Positions 42,416 to 52,049 of a stretch of 52,864 bases of DNA are shown here, one piece after another; position 1 is the stretch's first letter, and every line of letters starts with the position of its first letter. Source of the DNA: Bacteroidota bacterium (lineage in GTDB: Bacteria; Bacteroidota; Bacteroidia; Chitinophagales; Chitinophagaceae); the NCBI GenBank assembly GCA_018268135.1, contig JAFDXD010000112.1, positions 1 through 52,864 on the forward strand. The letters run 5' to 3'. The notes beneath the pieces are model-generated. The model saw nothing but the letters and a program-made list of their open reading frames with translations. It ran no database searches and was not told the DNA's origin. The position numbers and the translations under genes were made by a program.

Positions 42416-42570
42416 TTAGAATTTTTATTTTTATTGAGTAGCACTTTTTTGTTTTTATTTTTTTGCTCTACAAGTATGATAATCATTTTTTCAATTAAAG
42501 AAAGAAAGGCTATCAGCACAGGTTAACAACAATACTCAAAAAGAAATGCCGCCCGGTACAAAATATTATT

Positions 42571-43740
42571 TTATAATTTAATAATAGAAGCGGCGAAGTT
42601 ACGAGCCTCTCCATCGCTTTCAAAATATTCCTCTAAAGAAGGCTTTTGAATAAAGTTAATTTTTTCAATAGTTTTTTCTACCACTGCTGTAATGTCCAAA
42701 AACCCAATCCTGTTTTTCAAAAAAGCCCAAACAGCTATTTCATTGGCAGCATTAAGTACACAGGCTGTATTGCCGCCTGCTTTTAGCGCCTGTATGGCAA
42801 GCCCCAGGTTGCGAAAGGTTTTAAAATCCGGCTCTTCAAAGCTTAGGTTTGGATACTTTCGGAAGCTAAAACGTGGAAATTCGTTTTTGATACGATGGGG
42901 AAAACCAAGTGCATATTGAATGGGCAATTTCATATCAGGCAAGCCCATTTGAGCTTTGATGCTTCCATCCTGAAACTGCACCATGCTATGTATGACGCTT
43001 TGCTGATGAATAACTACCTCTACCTGTTCGGGTTTAAGATTAAAAAGCCATTTTGCTTCAATCATCTCAAGCCCTTTGTTCATAAGGGTTGCAGAGTCAA
43101 TGGTAATTTTTGCTCCCATGCTCCAATTAGGGTGCTGCAAAGCATGATCTCTTTTTACATTTACCAGAAAATTAGGTTTTTTTCCCAAAAAAGGCCCTCC
43201 GCTTGCTGTAAGAATAATTTTTTCAATAGGATTTCGAGACTCGCCCACCAGGCATTGAAAAATAGCAGAATGTTCGCTATCTACGGGTATGATGGGAGCC
43301 CTATGCTCTAAGGCAGTTTGCATTACAATATCGCCTGCCACCACCAGGGTTTCTTTATTGGCAAGGGCTACCATTTTGCCTTTAGATACTGCTTTAAGCG
43401 TAGGCTTGAGGCCGGCAAACCCAACAATGGCAGCCAGCATTATATCATAGGTATTAAAATCGGCCAGTTCTTCTAAAGCTTTTTCCCCGGCAAATACTTT
43501 GATATTTTTTGAAACTAACGCTGTTTTAAGCATTTCATATTTTGCTTCATCTCCTATCAATACAGCATTCGGCTCAAACTCCAGCGCCTGCTCTATCAAT
43601 AATTCGGCATTGGAATGAGCTGTTAAAATTTCTACTTCAAACAACTCATTGTGTGAGCGTATTACATCGAGTGCCTGGGTACCAATAGACCCTGTACTTC
43701 CAAATATGGCAATGCGTTTTTTCTGCTTTGCGGCAGGCAT
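42571..43740 (-). CDS. dxr: 1-deoxy-D-xylulose-5-phosphate reductoisomerase
   Basis: Second step of the MEP isoprenoid pathway: converts DXP to MEP with NADPH. 389 residues. The NADPH-binding IFGSTGSIGTQALDVI is at residues 12-28, metal-binding residues lie in PVDSEHSAIFQCLVGE (about 150-165) and in NKGLEMIEAKWLF (about 222-235), and the flexible loop has QHPNWSMGAKITID. All expected motifs are intact. Located 43 bases after argH and upstream of rseP, so read-through from the arginine operon is possible. Confidence 0.97.
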   Translation of the reverse strand: MPAAKQKKRIAIFGSTGSIGTQALDVIRSHNELFEVEILTAHSNAELLIEQALEFEPNAVLIGDEAKYEMLKTALVSKNIKVFAGEKALEELADFNTYDIMLAAIVGFAGLKPTLKAVSKGKMVALANKETLVVAGDIVMQTALEHRAPIIPVDSEHSAIFQCLVGESRNPIEKIILTASGGPFLGKKPNFLVNVKRDHALQHPNWSMGAKITIDSATLMNKGLEMIEAKWLFNLKPEQVEVVIHQQSVIHSMVQFQDGSIKAQMGLPDMKLPIQYALGFPHRIKNEFPRFSFRKYPNLSFEEPDFKTFRNLGLAIQALKAGGNTACVLNAANEIAVWAFLKNRIGFLDITAVVEKTIEKINFIQKPSLEEYFESDGEARNFAASIIKL

Positions 43741-43783
43741 AATTTAATTTTATTGTGTAAAAAAATTATATATGTGCGGCAAT

Positions 43784-45115
43784 TTAATGTAATAAATCTT
43801 TTAAAGCGCTATTAGCCTCACTAAAATTAAATTGTGTAATAAGTTTATTCATCATTTGTGCAATTTGAGCTGATTGCAGGTTATTGATGGATCCTTCATG
43901 GGTATGCAATAATTGAGTGGTATAGCTAAATTGATTTTGATTGATATCAGCGCCAATTTTTTTATAGGCATCTCTAAAGGGGATACCATTTAAAACAAGT
44001 TTGTTAACCTCTTCTACACTAAAAAGATATTTGTATTTTTCATCAGCAAGTATATTTTCTTTTATAGAAATATTGCTTAGCATTAGCGCAGCCATATTAA
44101 TACAATTTGTCAAAATACTGAAGGATGGAAAAAGATGCTCTTTCAACAATTGCAAATCTCTGTGATAGCCACTTGGCAGGTTAGTAGTCATCATCATTAT
44201 TTCATTGGGAAGCGCTTTTATTCGATTGCAATAAGAGCGTATAAGTTCAAATACATCAGGATTTTTTTTGTGAGGCATGATGCTGCTTCCCGTAGTTAAC
44301 TCAGCAGGGAAAGAAATAAAATTAAAATTTTGATTAAGATACAAACAGGCATCCATACTCATTTTAGCTAAGGTATCTGCAACATTTGCCAGAGCCTGTG
44401 CGGCAATACGCTCTGCTTTGCCCCGCCCCATTTGAGCATACACTACATTATAATTCATCTCTTCAAAACCTAATAATTGGGTAGTGAGTGTTCTATTGAT
44501 AGGAAATGATGACCCATAGCCTGCAGCGCTGCCTAAAGGATTTTTATTTACAATATGATAAGCTGCTTTTAGCGTTTCTACATCATCTACCAGGCTTTCG
44601 GCATAGGCGCCAAACCATAAGCCAAATGAAGAGGGCATTGCCAATTGCAAATGGGTATATCCGGGGTATAAATGGTCTTTATATTTTTCGCTAAGTTGCT
44701 GTAGCAGCTCAAAAAAAGAATAAATAACCTGTACTAATTTTTCAATTTCGCTACGCAAAAATAATTTAATATCTACCAGCACCTGATCGTTTCTACTTCT
44801 GGCCGAATGTATTTTTTTACCGGTATCACCCAGTTTTTGTGTAAGTAAAAATTCTATTTGAGAGTGAACATCTTCTACGCCGGGCTGAATAATAAAACCA
44901 GATTGCAAAATTGTTTTAAAAATTTGCTGCAATTCTTTCACCAACTCATCTGACTCCTTTTGAGTAAGCAGGCCAACAGTAGCAAGCATTCTGGCATGAG
45001 CAATATTGCCATACACATCAAAGGGGGCAAGTAACAAATCAAAATCACGATCGTTGCCGACCGTAAATTTTTCAACGGTTTTATCTACATCTATATTTTT
45101 TTGCCAAAGTTTCAT
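43784..45115 (-). CDS. argH: Argininosuccinate lyase
   Basis: Last enzyme of arginine synthesis: argininosuccinate to arginine plus fumarate. 443 residues of the fumarase/aspartase superfamily. The signature GSSIMPHKKNPDVFELIRSY is near residue 280 and contains the mobile serine loop. HSARSRNDQVLVDIKLFLR (near 104) and GYTHLQLAMPSSFG (near 155) complete the active site. Last gene of the arginine cluster, 49 bases after the ArgE homologue. Confidence 0.97.
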   Translation of the reverse strand: MKLWQKNIDVDKTVEKFTVGNDRDFDLLLAPFDVYGNIAHARMLATVGLLTQKESDELVKELQQIFKTILQSGFIIQPGVEDVHSQIEFLLTQKLGDTGKKIHSARSRNDQVLVDIKLFLRSEIEKLVQVIYSFFELLQQLSEKYKDHLYPGYTHLQLAMPSSFGLWFGAYAESLVDDVETLKAAYHIVNKNPLGSAAGYGSSFPINRTLTTQLLGFEEMNYNVVYAQMGRGKAERIAAQALANVADTLAKMSMDACLYLNQNFNFISFPAELTTGSSIMPHKKNPDVFELIRSYCNRIKALPNEIMMMTTNLPSGYHRDLQLLKEHLFPSFSILTNCINMAALMLSNISIKENILADEKYKYLFSVEEVNKLVLNGIPFRDAYKKIGADINQNQFSYTTQLLHTHEGSINNLQSAQIAQMMNKLITQFNFSEANSALKDLLH

Positions 45116-45164
45116 GAGTGTATGATACTATTTATGAATTACAAAAATTTAGCTATCTCCTTGT

Positions 45165-46259
45165 TCAAGTTATTTTTTTAATCAATGCCACATAAAAGTT
45201 TACAGCATCTTCAATATCCTTTAAAAGTACAAATTCATTTGCACTATGGCTTTGGGCACTATAACCCGGGCCGCATTTCAGCGCCGGTATCGGCATGAGG
45301 GCTTTGTCTGAAAGCGTAGGCGAGCCATAAATTTTTTTACCTAAATGCATTCCGGCAATTACTACCGGATGTGATTGGGGAATGATTGATGACTTTAACC
45401 TTGTGCTTCTTGGTACTATTTGTACCGCTACATTATTAACAATGGTTTGTAATATTTGCTGATGAGAATATAATTCTGTAATACGAATATCCACTACAAA
45501 ACTGCATTGAGCAGGAATTACATTGTGAGCTTTATTTTCGGTAGCAATACTTGTTACTGTCATTTTTACCTCTCCTAATAAATCAGATACTTCATCAAAG
45601 CGGTAATTTTTAAACCATTCAATAGCATTCATTGCATGGTAAATAGCATTTTCTCCATCATTTCTGGCTGCATGCCCTGCTACTCCTTTTGCTGTACAAT
45701 CCAGTACCAGCAAGCCTTTTTCGGCAATAGCCAATTCTAATTGAGTAGGCTCCCCTACTATTGCAAAAGAATCTTTATGCTCTATACATTTTGCAAATCC
45801 GGCATCTGCCAACAATTTTTCTATACCATTTGAGCCACTTATCTCTTCCTCGGCTGTTGCTGCAAACAGGATATTATATGCAAGCCCTTGTTGATGATAA
45901 AAAAATAAAAAAGCTGCTAATAAACTTACCAGCGATGCACCTGCATCTGTACTACCCAGGCCAAATAATTTACCATTTTCAATGGTTGGCTCATAAGGAT
46001 TGAGGGTATAGTTTTCATTAGCTTTTACTGTATCGTGATGTGAGTTTAATAAAATACAAGGCTTTGTATCATCAAAATATTTATTTGTACACCATACATT
46101 ATTTACCAACCGGTGAGCAGTAATATTCTTTTTTTGCAAAAACATTTCAATGCAATCGGCCGTTTTATCTTCCATTCGGCTGAGAGATGGTATGGCAATA
46201 AGCTGTTGTAATAATGCAACGGCTTCTTGGTATAAAATATCAGTGTCTTTAATACTCAT
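45165..46259 (-). CDS. argE: M20-family deacylase (ArgE-like, N-acylcitrulline deacylase)
   Basis: 364-residue M20 metallopeptidase. Metal and catalytic residues: His74 and Asp76 in NSHHDTV, Asp105 in GSTDAGA, Glu138/139 in AATAEEEISGS, and a later conserved GEPTQLELAIAEKG; the dimerization domain carries ARNDGENAIYHAM. Because the adjacent carbamoyltransferase works on acylated ornithine, this enzyme most likely removes the acyl group from N-acylcitrulline rather than from N-acetylornithine. Start ATG at 46259 overlaps the argB stop by 11 bases, indicating translational coupling. Acyl specificity (acetyl or succinyl) cannot be read from the sequence. Confidence 0.9.
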   Translation of the reverse strand: MSIKDTDILYQEAVALLQQLIAIPSLSRMEDKTADCIEMFLQKKNITAHRLVNNVWCTNKYFDDTKPCILLNSHHDTVKANENYTLNPYEPTIENGKLFGLGSTDAGASLVSLLAAFLFFYHQQGLAYNILFAATAEEEISGSNGIEKLLADAGFAKCIEHKDSFAIVGEPTQLELAIAEKGLLVLDCTAKGVAGHAARNDGENAIYHAMNAIEWFKNYRFDEVSDLLGEVKMTVTSIATENKAHNVIPAQCSFVVDIRITELYSHQQILQTIVNNVAVQIVPRSTRLKSSIIPQSHPVVIAGMHLGKKIYGSPTLSDKALMPIPALKCGPGYSAQSHSANEFVLLKDIEDAVNFYVALIKKIT

Positions 46260-47037
46260 TACTAATGACAGTGCCTGTTTGATATTGAATTAAAGTATTT
46301 AATTTTTCTGCATTGCCAATGATTACCTGCTTTACGCCTGCGTTTACCGCTGCAAATGCATTATCAAGCTTTGGTATCATACCGGCAGAAATAATATTGC
46401 CGCTTTTTAAGGTTTCAAAACTTTCTTTTGAAATTGACGGTATCACTGAAGTATCATCATTTGCATTCATCAGCACACCATCTTTTTCAAAACAATAAAT
46501 TAAAGTAACCTCATAATAATCTTTCATGGCTACTGCTATTTCATTTGCTACTGTATCTGCATTGGTATTTAATAGTTGCCCTTGAGCATTGTGCGTAATG
46601 GGCGCAAAAACTATTGAATTATTATTGTCTAAAACTGATTTTATAAAAACATTGTTCACTGCATCAATATCGCCAACAAAGCCATAGTCAATGGCTGCGC
46701 CAGCTCTCTTATGTGCTTTCATTACATTGGCATCTGCGCCACATAAGCCAATGGCGTTGCAACCTGCTGCCTGCAGGCCAGCTACAATATTTTTATTAAT
46801 GTATCCAGCATACACCATCGTAACTATTTTCAAAGTTTCTGCATCAGTAATTCTTCTGCCATCAACCATCTGCTGCTCTATACCCATTGCCTCTGCTACT
46901 TTGGTAGCAAGTTTTCCGCCGCCGTGTATTAAAATTTTGTTGGCTTTTATAGCAGCAAAATCTTTTATAAAAGACAAAAGTTTTATTTCATCATCTATAA
47001 TATTGCCCCCAATTTTTATTACAAATAATTTTTCCAT
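46249..47037 (-). CDS. argB: N-acylglutamate kinase (ArgB)
   Basis: Phosphorylates the gamma-carboxylate of N-acetyl- (or N-succinyl-) glutamate. 262 residues, amino-acid-kinase fold. IKIGGNIIDD (residues 7-16) and ILIHGGGKLATKVAEAMG (about 36-53) bind phosphates; MVDGRRITDAETLKIV is the substrate segment, and AGMIPKLDNAFAAVNAGV has the conserved Lys. The N-terminal arginine-sensing helix found in long feedback-inhibited kinases is absent, so inhibition by arginine is less likely here. Seven bases after argF'. Confidence 0.94.
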   Translation of the reverse strand: MEKLFVIKIGGNIIDDEIKLLSFIKDFAAIKANKILIHGGGKLATKVAEAMGIEQQMVDGRRITDAETLKIVTMVYAGYINKNIVAGLQAAGCNAIGLCGADANVMKAHKRAGAAIDYGFVGDIDAVNNVFIKSVLDNNNSIVFAPITHNAQGQLLNTNADTVANEIAVAMKDYYEVTLIYCFEKDGVLMNANDDTSVIPSISKESFETLKSGNIISAGMIPKLDNAFAAVNAGVKQVIIGNAEKLNTLIQYQTGTVISNEY

Positions 47038-47044
47038 GAAAGCA

Positions 47045-47998
47045 TTATATTGATTGTAGTAATTCTGCTAATACCGCTTGTGCTGCCCACACCCTGTTTG
47101 AGCCTTGCTGTGTTACAAGGCTATCGGGGCTGTCCAATACTTCATCGCTTAGCTCTACATTGCGCCTTACCGGCAGGCAATGCATTATCTTAGCCTGGTT
47201 AGTAATTGCCATTTTTTTTGCATCAGGCATCCAATTGCCTGTTACGGGTGGCATGGCGCCATAGTTGTTATAACTACTCCAGTTTTTTACATATACAAAA
47301 TCAGCATTTGCCAAAGCTTCCTCCTGATGGTGAGAAATCTCAGCGCCTTCCGTAAATTGTGTATCAAGCGCATACCCGTCGGGGTGAGTAATTACAAAAT
47401 CTGCCTGGCCCCATTTATTAATCCATTGTGCAAATGAGTTGGCCACACACTGAGGCAAGGGTTTAATATGCGGTGCCCAGCTTAATACTATTTTTGGCCT
47501 TCTGCCTTCGGGCATATTTTCTTTGATGGTAATAATATCTGTAAGTGATTGCAAGGGATGAAGCGTGGCGCTTTCGAGGCTTACAATGGGCACTCCTGCA
47601 TATTTAATAAAAGCGTTTATTACCGTTTCGGCATAATCATCACTCCGGTTTTTTAAAGAAGGAAATGTACGGATACAAATGATATTAAAATAAGTGCCAA
47701 GCAATGGAGCCGCATCTTTTACATGCTCTACAGTAGTCCCGTTCATGATGGCGCCTTCGGCAAATTCAAGTGCCCAGCCTTCTTTATCAATATTAAATAC
47801 AATTGCTTCTGTACCCAGGTTTTGTGCTGCTATTTGAGTACTGATTCTTGTACGCAGGCTGGGATTTAAAAACAACAAGCCTATTTTTTTATTTTTTCCC
47901 AAATTAATATTGGCCAATGGGCTTTCTTTAAAATGCAGGGCTTTAGCCACCAGTGCATCAATATTTTCTACATCATTTACCGAAATAAAATTTTTCAT
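47045..47998 (-). CDS. argF': N-acylornithine carbamoyltransferase (ArgF')
   Basis: Transfers carbamoyl from carbamoyl phosphate to N-acylated ornithine, not free ornithine. 317 residues. The carbamoyl-phosphate loop reads LNPSLRTRISTQ instead of the STRTR of ordinary OTC/ATC enzymes, a hallmark of the Bacteroides/Xanthomonas type. HPLQSLTDIITIKE (about 150) and HCLPVRRNVELSDEV (about 270) are further marks. Comparison from memory with the Bacteroides fragilis N-succinylornithine enzyme shows close similarity (WAPH.KPLPQ and FVITHPDGYALD regions), but succinyl versus acetyl specificity needs assay. Overlaps argD by four bases. Confidence 0.93.
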   Translation of the reverse strand: MKNFISVNDVENIDALVAKALHFKESPLANINLGKNKKIGLLFLNPSLRTRISTQIAAQNLGTEAIVFNIDKEGWALEFAEGAIMNGTTVEHVKDAAPLLGTYFNIICIRTFPSLKNRSDDYAETVINAFIKYAGVPIVSLESATLHPLQSLTDIITIKENMPEGRRPKIVLSWAPHIKPLPQCVANSFAQWINKWGQADFVITHPDGYALDTQFTEGAEISHHQEEALANADFVYVKNWSSYNNYGAMPPVTGNWMPDAKKMAITNQAKIMHCLPVRRNVELSDEVLDSPDSLVTQQGSNRVWAAQAVLAELLQSI

Positions 47999-49122
47999 CC
48001 TTGCAGCTCTGATTTTATTGCTTGTAAAAAAATACCGGCCTGCTCCAATGTTATATTCAATGCCGGCAATAGCCTTATTACATTGGGTTTGGCCTCGCCT
48101 GTAAATATTTTATGTTTCCATAAAAGATTTTTCTTCACTCCCGAAAATTCATCGGGCAGTTGTATGCCAATCATCAATCCCCTGCCCCGAACTTCAATAA
48201 TATTCGGCAGTTTTTTTAACTCTTCCATTAAATAATTGCCCACCATTTCTGCATTTTGCATCAAATTATTTTCTTCTATTTCTTCAAGCACAGCCAGAGA
48301 TGCTGCACAGGCCAGGTGGTTGCCGCCAAAGGTTGTACCAAGCATAAAATGTTTTGCTTCAAACTTTGGTGAGATAGAAATACCTGCTACCGGAAAACCA
48401 TTTCCCATTCCCTTGGCCATGGTATAAATATCAGCATCTACCGAGGCAAAATCGTGTGAATAAAATTTGCCGCTGCGGCCATATCCGCATTGAACCGAAT
48501 CTGCAATATATACTGCATTATACTGGTTGCACAATGCTCTGATTTTTTGTAAAAAAGAAACTGTTGCTACATTGATGCCTCCTACTCCCTGAATACCCTC
48601 AATAATTACTGCACAAATTTCATGTTGTGCAAAGGCATTCTCCAGGGCCGCCTCATCATTGAAGGGAAGAAAAATAATATAATCTGTTTGATTAACCGGC
48701 GCTACAATATTAGGATTATCAGTAGCTGCCACTGCAAGAGAAGTACGGCCATGAAATGCTTTTTTAAAAGCGATTATTTTTTTTCGGCCATTATAAAATG
48801 AGGCTAGTTTTAATGCGTTTTCATTGGCTTCTGCTCCGGAGTTGCACATAAATAAGCGGTAATTTTCTTTGCCGGATACTTTGCCCAACTTATCTGCCAG
48901 TTGCTGTTGTAAGGGTATTTTTACAGAATTAGAATAAAATGAAATTTGGTGCAATTGAGTTTCTATCCTTTTCACCCAATGAGGGTTGGTATGGCCAATG
49001 CTAATGACGGCATGGCCCCCGTACAAGTCAAGGTATTTTTGTCCTTTATCATCCCATACCCAGCTACCACTGGCTTTTACAATAGTAACATCATTTAACG
49101 GGTAAACATCAAATACATTCAT
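47995..49122 (-). CDS. argD: N-acylornithine aminotransferase (ArgD)
   Basis: PLP-dependent class III aminotransferase making N-acylornithine from the N-acylglutamate semialdehyde. 375 residues. The PLP Lys is in DIYTMAKGMGNGFPVAGIS, the cofactor phosphate site is in CNSGAEANENALKLAS, and the Asp that contacts the pyridine nitrogen is in VYIADSVQCGYGRSG. FGGNHLACAASLAVLEEI follows. Within the operon its stop overlaps nothing upstream, and the argC stop is immediately adjacent (zero gap), while its own 3' end overlaps argF'. Confidence 0.95.
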   Translation of the reverse strand: MNVFDVYPLNDVTIVKASGSWVWDDKGQKYLDLYGGHAVISIGHTNPHWVKRIETQLHQISFYSNSVKIPLQQQLADKLGKVSGKENYRLFMCNSGAEANENALKLASFYNGRKKIIAFKKAFHGRTSLAVAATDNPNIVAPVNQTDYIIFLPFNDEAALENAFAQHEICAVIIEGIQGVGGINVATVSFLQKIRALCNQYNAVYIADSVQCGYGRSGKFYSHDFASVDADIYTMAKGMGNGFPVAGISISPKFEAKHFMLGTTFGGNHLACAASLAVLEEIEENNLMQNAEMVGNYLMEELKKLPNIIEVRGRGLMIGIQLPDEFSGVKKNLLWKHKIFTGEAKPNVIRLLPALNITLEQAGIFLQAIKSELQG

Positions 49123-50106
49123 TTAAAAATAATTTGCTTTAAATTTTAAACCGGTTGTTTCGTCTAAGCCAAACAGTAAGTTCATATTTTGTACAGCCTG
49201 GCCACTTGCTCCTTTTAATAAATTATCCAGTGCAGAATGAATCACAAGTTTGCTTCCAACTTTTTCTAACTGAATAATTGCCTTATTGGTATTGACTACC
49301 TGCTTTAAACTAATGGGAGATTTGCTTATGTGTACAAATGGTTGTGCCTGATAAAAATCGGCATACAGTACATTTAATTCTTCCATACTTAATTCGCAAT
49401 TTAATTGAGAGCTAATAAAGATACCTCTTGTAAAATCGCCTCTCCAGGGTACAAAGCTCAGGTCAATATCAATGCCGGGTTGTAGTTGCAAAATGGTTTC
49501 GCCAATTTCGCCAAGATGCTGATGCGACAAGGTTTTATAAGCTTGTACATTATTGGCCCTCCAACTAAAATGAGCCGTAGCCGAAAGCGTTTGTCCGGAA
49601 CCGGTAGAGCCTGTAATGCCGGTGGTATAAATTTGATGCAGCAGCCCTTTTTGTGCAAGGGGCAAAAGCCCTAATTCTATTGCGGTAGCAAAGCAACCGG
49701 GGTTAGCAATGTTGGCTGCATTTTTTATGCTGTTTTTATTTACTTCCGGCAATCCATATACAAATTGACGGCCTTTAAAACCGGCATCTTTTTTTAAGCG
49801 AAAATCGTTGCCTATGTCTATTAATTTTACAGAAGAGGGAATATCATTTGCTTCAATAAATTTCTTTGCCTCTCCGTGACCGGCGCATAAAAATAATACA
49901 TCCACCTTGTCATGATGATTTTCTGAAAAAACCATATCAGTATCGCCTGCAAGGTCTTCATGCACTTTAGATAATAAATTGCCTGCATTGCTTTTACTTT
50001 GCACAAAAACAATTTCAGCATTGGGATGATTTAATAAAATCCTTATTAACTCGCCACCAGTGTAGCCTGCGCCGCCAATAATACCCACTTTAATTTTATT
50101 TTTCAT
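49123..50106 (-). CDS. argC: N-acyl-gamma-glutamyl-phosphate reductase
   Basis: NADPH-dependent reduction of N-acylglutamyl phosphate to the semialdehyde. 327 residues. NADP-binding GIIGGAGYTGGELIRIL is at residues 9-25, the catalytic Cys is in ANIANPGCFATAIELG (about 137), and TGITGSTGSGQTLSATAHF follows. The HLGEIG segment (SHQHLGEIGETILQL) contains the active-site His. Its start overlaps the argG stop by 11 bases, so translation is probably coupled. Confidence 0.96.
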   Translation of the reverse strand: MKNKIKVGIIGGAGYTGGELIRILLNHPNAEIVFVQSKSNAGNLLSKVHEDLAGDTDMVFSENHHDKVDVLFLCAGHGEAKKFIEANDIPSSVKLIDIGNDFRLKKDAGFKGRQFVYGLPEVNKNSIKNAANIANPGCFATAIELGLLPLAQKGLLHQIYTTGITGSTGSGQTLSATAHFSWRANNVQAYKTLSHQHLGEIGETILQLQPGIDIDLSFVPWRGDFTRGIFISSQLNCELSMEELNVLYADFYQAQPFVHISKSPISLKQVVNTNKAIIQLEKVGSKLVIHSALDNLLKGASGQAVQNMNLLFGLDETTGLKFKANYF

Positions 50107-51298
50107 CAGCAGCTTCTTTTATTAAATGATAAATGCCGGTTTGGTTGCCAAATATTTTTGAAAAGCCTCTCACATCCTGCCCCGACCAGCCGCTATTCAT
50201 TTCGCCATAGCTGCCAAAGCGGTTGCTCATTAAGTCGTAGGCTGATTCTATACCATTCACAATAAAGCGGTAAGGCAAAAGTTGTACGAAAACATGGCCG
50301 GTAACATGTTGTTGTGTGCTTTCAAAAAAAGATTCAATGTCACGCATTACAGGATCCATTATTTGCCCTTCATGCAACCAGTTGCCATAAAACTGGGCTA
50401 GTTGGTCTTTTAAATTTAATTGCCATTTAGTGAGCACATGTTTTTCTAAAGCATGATGTGCCTTTAAAATAATCATGGGGGCGGCAGCTTCAAACCCTAC
50501 CCTACCTTTAATACCAATGATGGTATCGCCTACATGCACATCTCTGCCAATGGCATAAGGAGCAGCAATTGTTTGCAAATATTGAATGGCTTTAGAGGGA
50601 TGATTAAAGCTTGTATCATTTACCCTGGTCAATTCACCTTTTTCAAAATACAGTTTTATATCCTGTGAGGTTAAAGATGAATTGAGCTGTGTGGGCCAGG
50701 CTTCTTCGGGCAACATGCCGTTGCTTTTAAGGGTTTCTTTGCCTCCTACGCTGGTGCCCCAAAGCCCTTTATTAATAGAGTATGCAGCCTTTTCAAAATT
50801 CATAGATACTCCCTGCTTTTTTAAATAATCAATTTCTGCTTCCCTGCTAAGTTGAAGATCTCTAATGGGAGTAATAATCTCTACCCCCGGCAGCATACTA
50901 TTAAAAATCATGTCAAAGCGTACCTGATCGTTTCCGGCGCCGGTGCTTCCATGAGCTACAGCATCTGCCTTAATTTTTTTAGCATGCTCGGCAATATTTA
51001 CTGCCTGCACAAGCCTTTCGGCGCTTACACTAAGAGGGTATGTATTGTTTTTTAAAACATTTCCAAAAACTAAATATTTAATAATGCTATTATAATAATT
51101 TTCAACCGCATTAATACTTGTATGCGAACTTACGCCAAGGTTATACGCATGTTTTTCTATCTGCTTCAATTCTTCATCGCTAAATCCACCAGTATTTACA
51201 ATAACGGAATGTACTTCGTAGCCTATTTCTTTTGTAAAATATTTTGCACAATAGGAAGTATCTAATCCCCCACTAAAACCTAAAACTACTTTTTTCAT
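50096..51298 (-). CDS. argG: Argininosuccinate synthase
   Basis: ATP-dependent condensation of citrulline and aspartate. 400 residues. The ATP-pyrophosphatase P-loop is LGFSGGLDTSYCAKYF (residues 6-21). Further marks are VAHGSTGAGNDQVRFD (about 112-128) and ENVGD-equivalent region VGDTIIGIKGRVGFEAA (about 260). The E. coli-type long insertions are absent. Unusually for ordering by pathway, it precedes argC, as in Bacteroides arginine operons. Eleven bases after the GNAT gene. Confidence 0.96.
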   Translation of the reverse strand: MKKVVLGFSGGLDTSYCAKYFTKEIGYEVHSVIVNTGGFSDEELKQIEKHAYNLGVSSHTSINAVENYYNSIIKYLVFGNVLKNNTYPLSVSAERLVQAVNIAEHAKKIKADAVAHGSTGAGNDQVRFDMIFNSMLPGVEIITPIRDLQLSREAEIDYLKKQGVSMNFEKAAYSINKGLWGTSVGGKETLKSNGMLPEEAWPTQLNSSLTSQDIKLYFEKGELTRVNDTSFNHPSKAIQYLQTIAAPYAIGRDVHVGDTIIGIKGRVGFEAAAPMIILKAHHALEKHVLTKWQLNLKDQLAQFYGNWLHEGQIMDPVMRDIESFFESTQQHVTGHVFVQLLPYRFIVNGIESAYDLMSNRFGSYGEMNSGWSGQDVRGFSKIFGNQTGIYHLIKEAADEK

Positions 51299-51309
51299 GA
51301 ATATTAAAA

Positions 51310-52008
51310 TTAAAAATTAAAAAAATAACGCAACAGCGATGTTTTGCCGCCGCCTTTTTGCTCTCTCTTTAAAAATCGCAATAACATGCGTTGTTTGAGG
51401 CGCATAAATCTTTCGTATAATTTGGAATGTTGTTTAAAATCAGCCGCTGTTTCTGCCGGTTCGTAGTGATCTTTAGGATCGTATAGCATGGCAGTGCACA
51501 TACAGTTTTTTCTATCTTTACTCATCAGTATATCGTAGTTTACACAACTTTTGCATCCTGCCCAAAATTGTTCATCATCTGTAAGCTCGCTATAGGTTAC
51601 GGGCTCATACCCGAGGTCTGAATTTATTTTCATCACGGCAAGGCCGGTAGTAAGGCCAAAAATTTTTGCATCGGGGTATTTTTGCCTTGATAGTTTAAAT
51701 ATGGCTTCTTTAATTTTTTTTGCTACACCGCTCTTCCTGAAATTGGGCGATACAATTAAACCGCTGTTGGCCACAAAAGTTTCGTGTCCCCAGGCTTCAA
51801 TATAACAAAAGCCAACCCAGTCTCCTGCCGGGGTAACAGCAATTACGGCCTTGCCTTCCGTAATTTTTTTTGCAATATACTCAGGTGAGCGCTTGGCAAT
51901 ACCTGTGCCTCTTACTTTGGCAGATGATTCCATTTCATCAGTAATGATGCTAGCATATTTTATATCGGCTGCATGTGCAGTACGAATGATAATTTCCTGA
52001 TTTTCCAA
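51310..52008 (-). CDS. GNAT-family acyltransferase, probable N-acylglutamate synthase of the arginine operon
   Basis: 232 residues, first gene of the operon. The GNAT acyl-CoA site is VSPNFRKSGVAKKIKEAIF (about residues 86-105), preceded by GFCYIEAWGHETFVANSGLI. Downstream, IFGLTTGLAVMKINSDLGYE and ELTDDEQFWAGCKSCVNYD are well defined. A Cys-rich segment (CKSC, then CMC) near residues 153-170 is unusual for GNAT enzymes and may bind metal. Classical argA and argJ are missing here, so this protein is the natural candidate for acylating glutamate with acetyl- or succinyl-CoA. The final 40 residues are basic (LKREQKGGGKTSLLRYFF). Function inferred from position and family. Confidence 0.8.
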   Translation of the reverse strand: MENQEIIIRTAHAADIKYASIITDEMESSAKVRGTGIAKRSPEYIAKKITEGKAVIAVTPAGDWVGFCYIEAWGHETFVANSGLIVSPNFRKSGVAKKIKEAIFKLSRQKYPDAKIFGLTTGLAVMKINSDLGYEPVTYSELTDDEQFWAGCKSCVNYDILMSKDRKNCMCTAMLYDPKDHYEPAETAADFKQHSKLYERFMRLKQRMLLRFLKREQKGGGKTSLLRYFFNF

Positions 52009-52049
52009 TTTGAAAAAAATTGAAATGAATAATTAATGTAAACTCTTTA

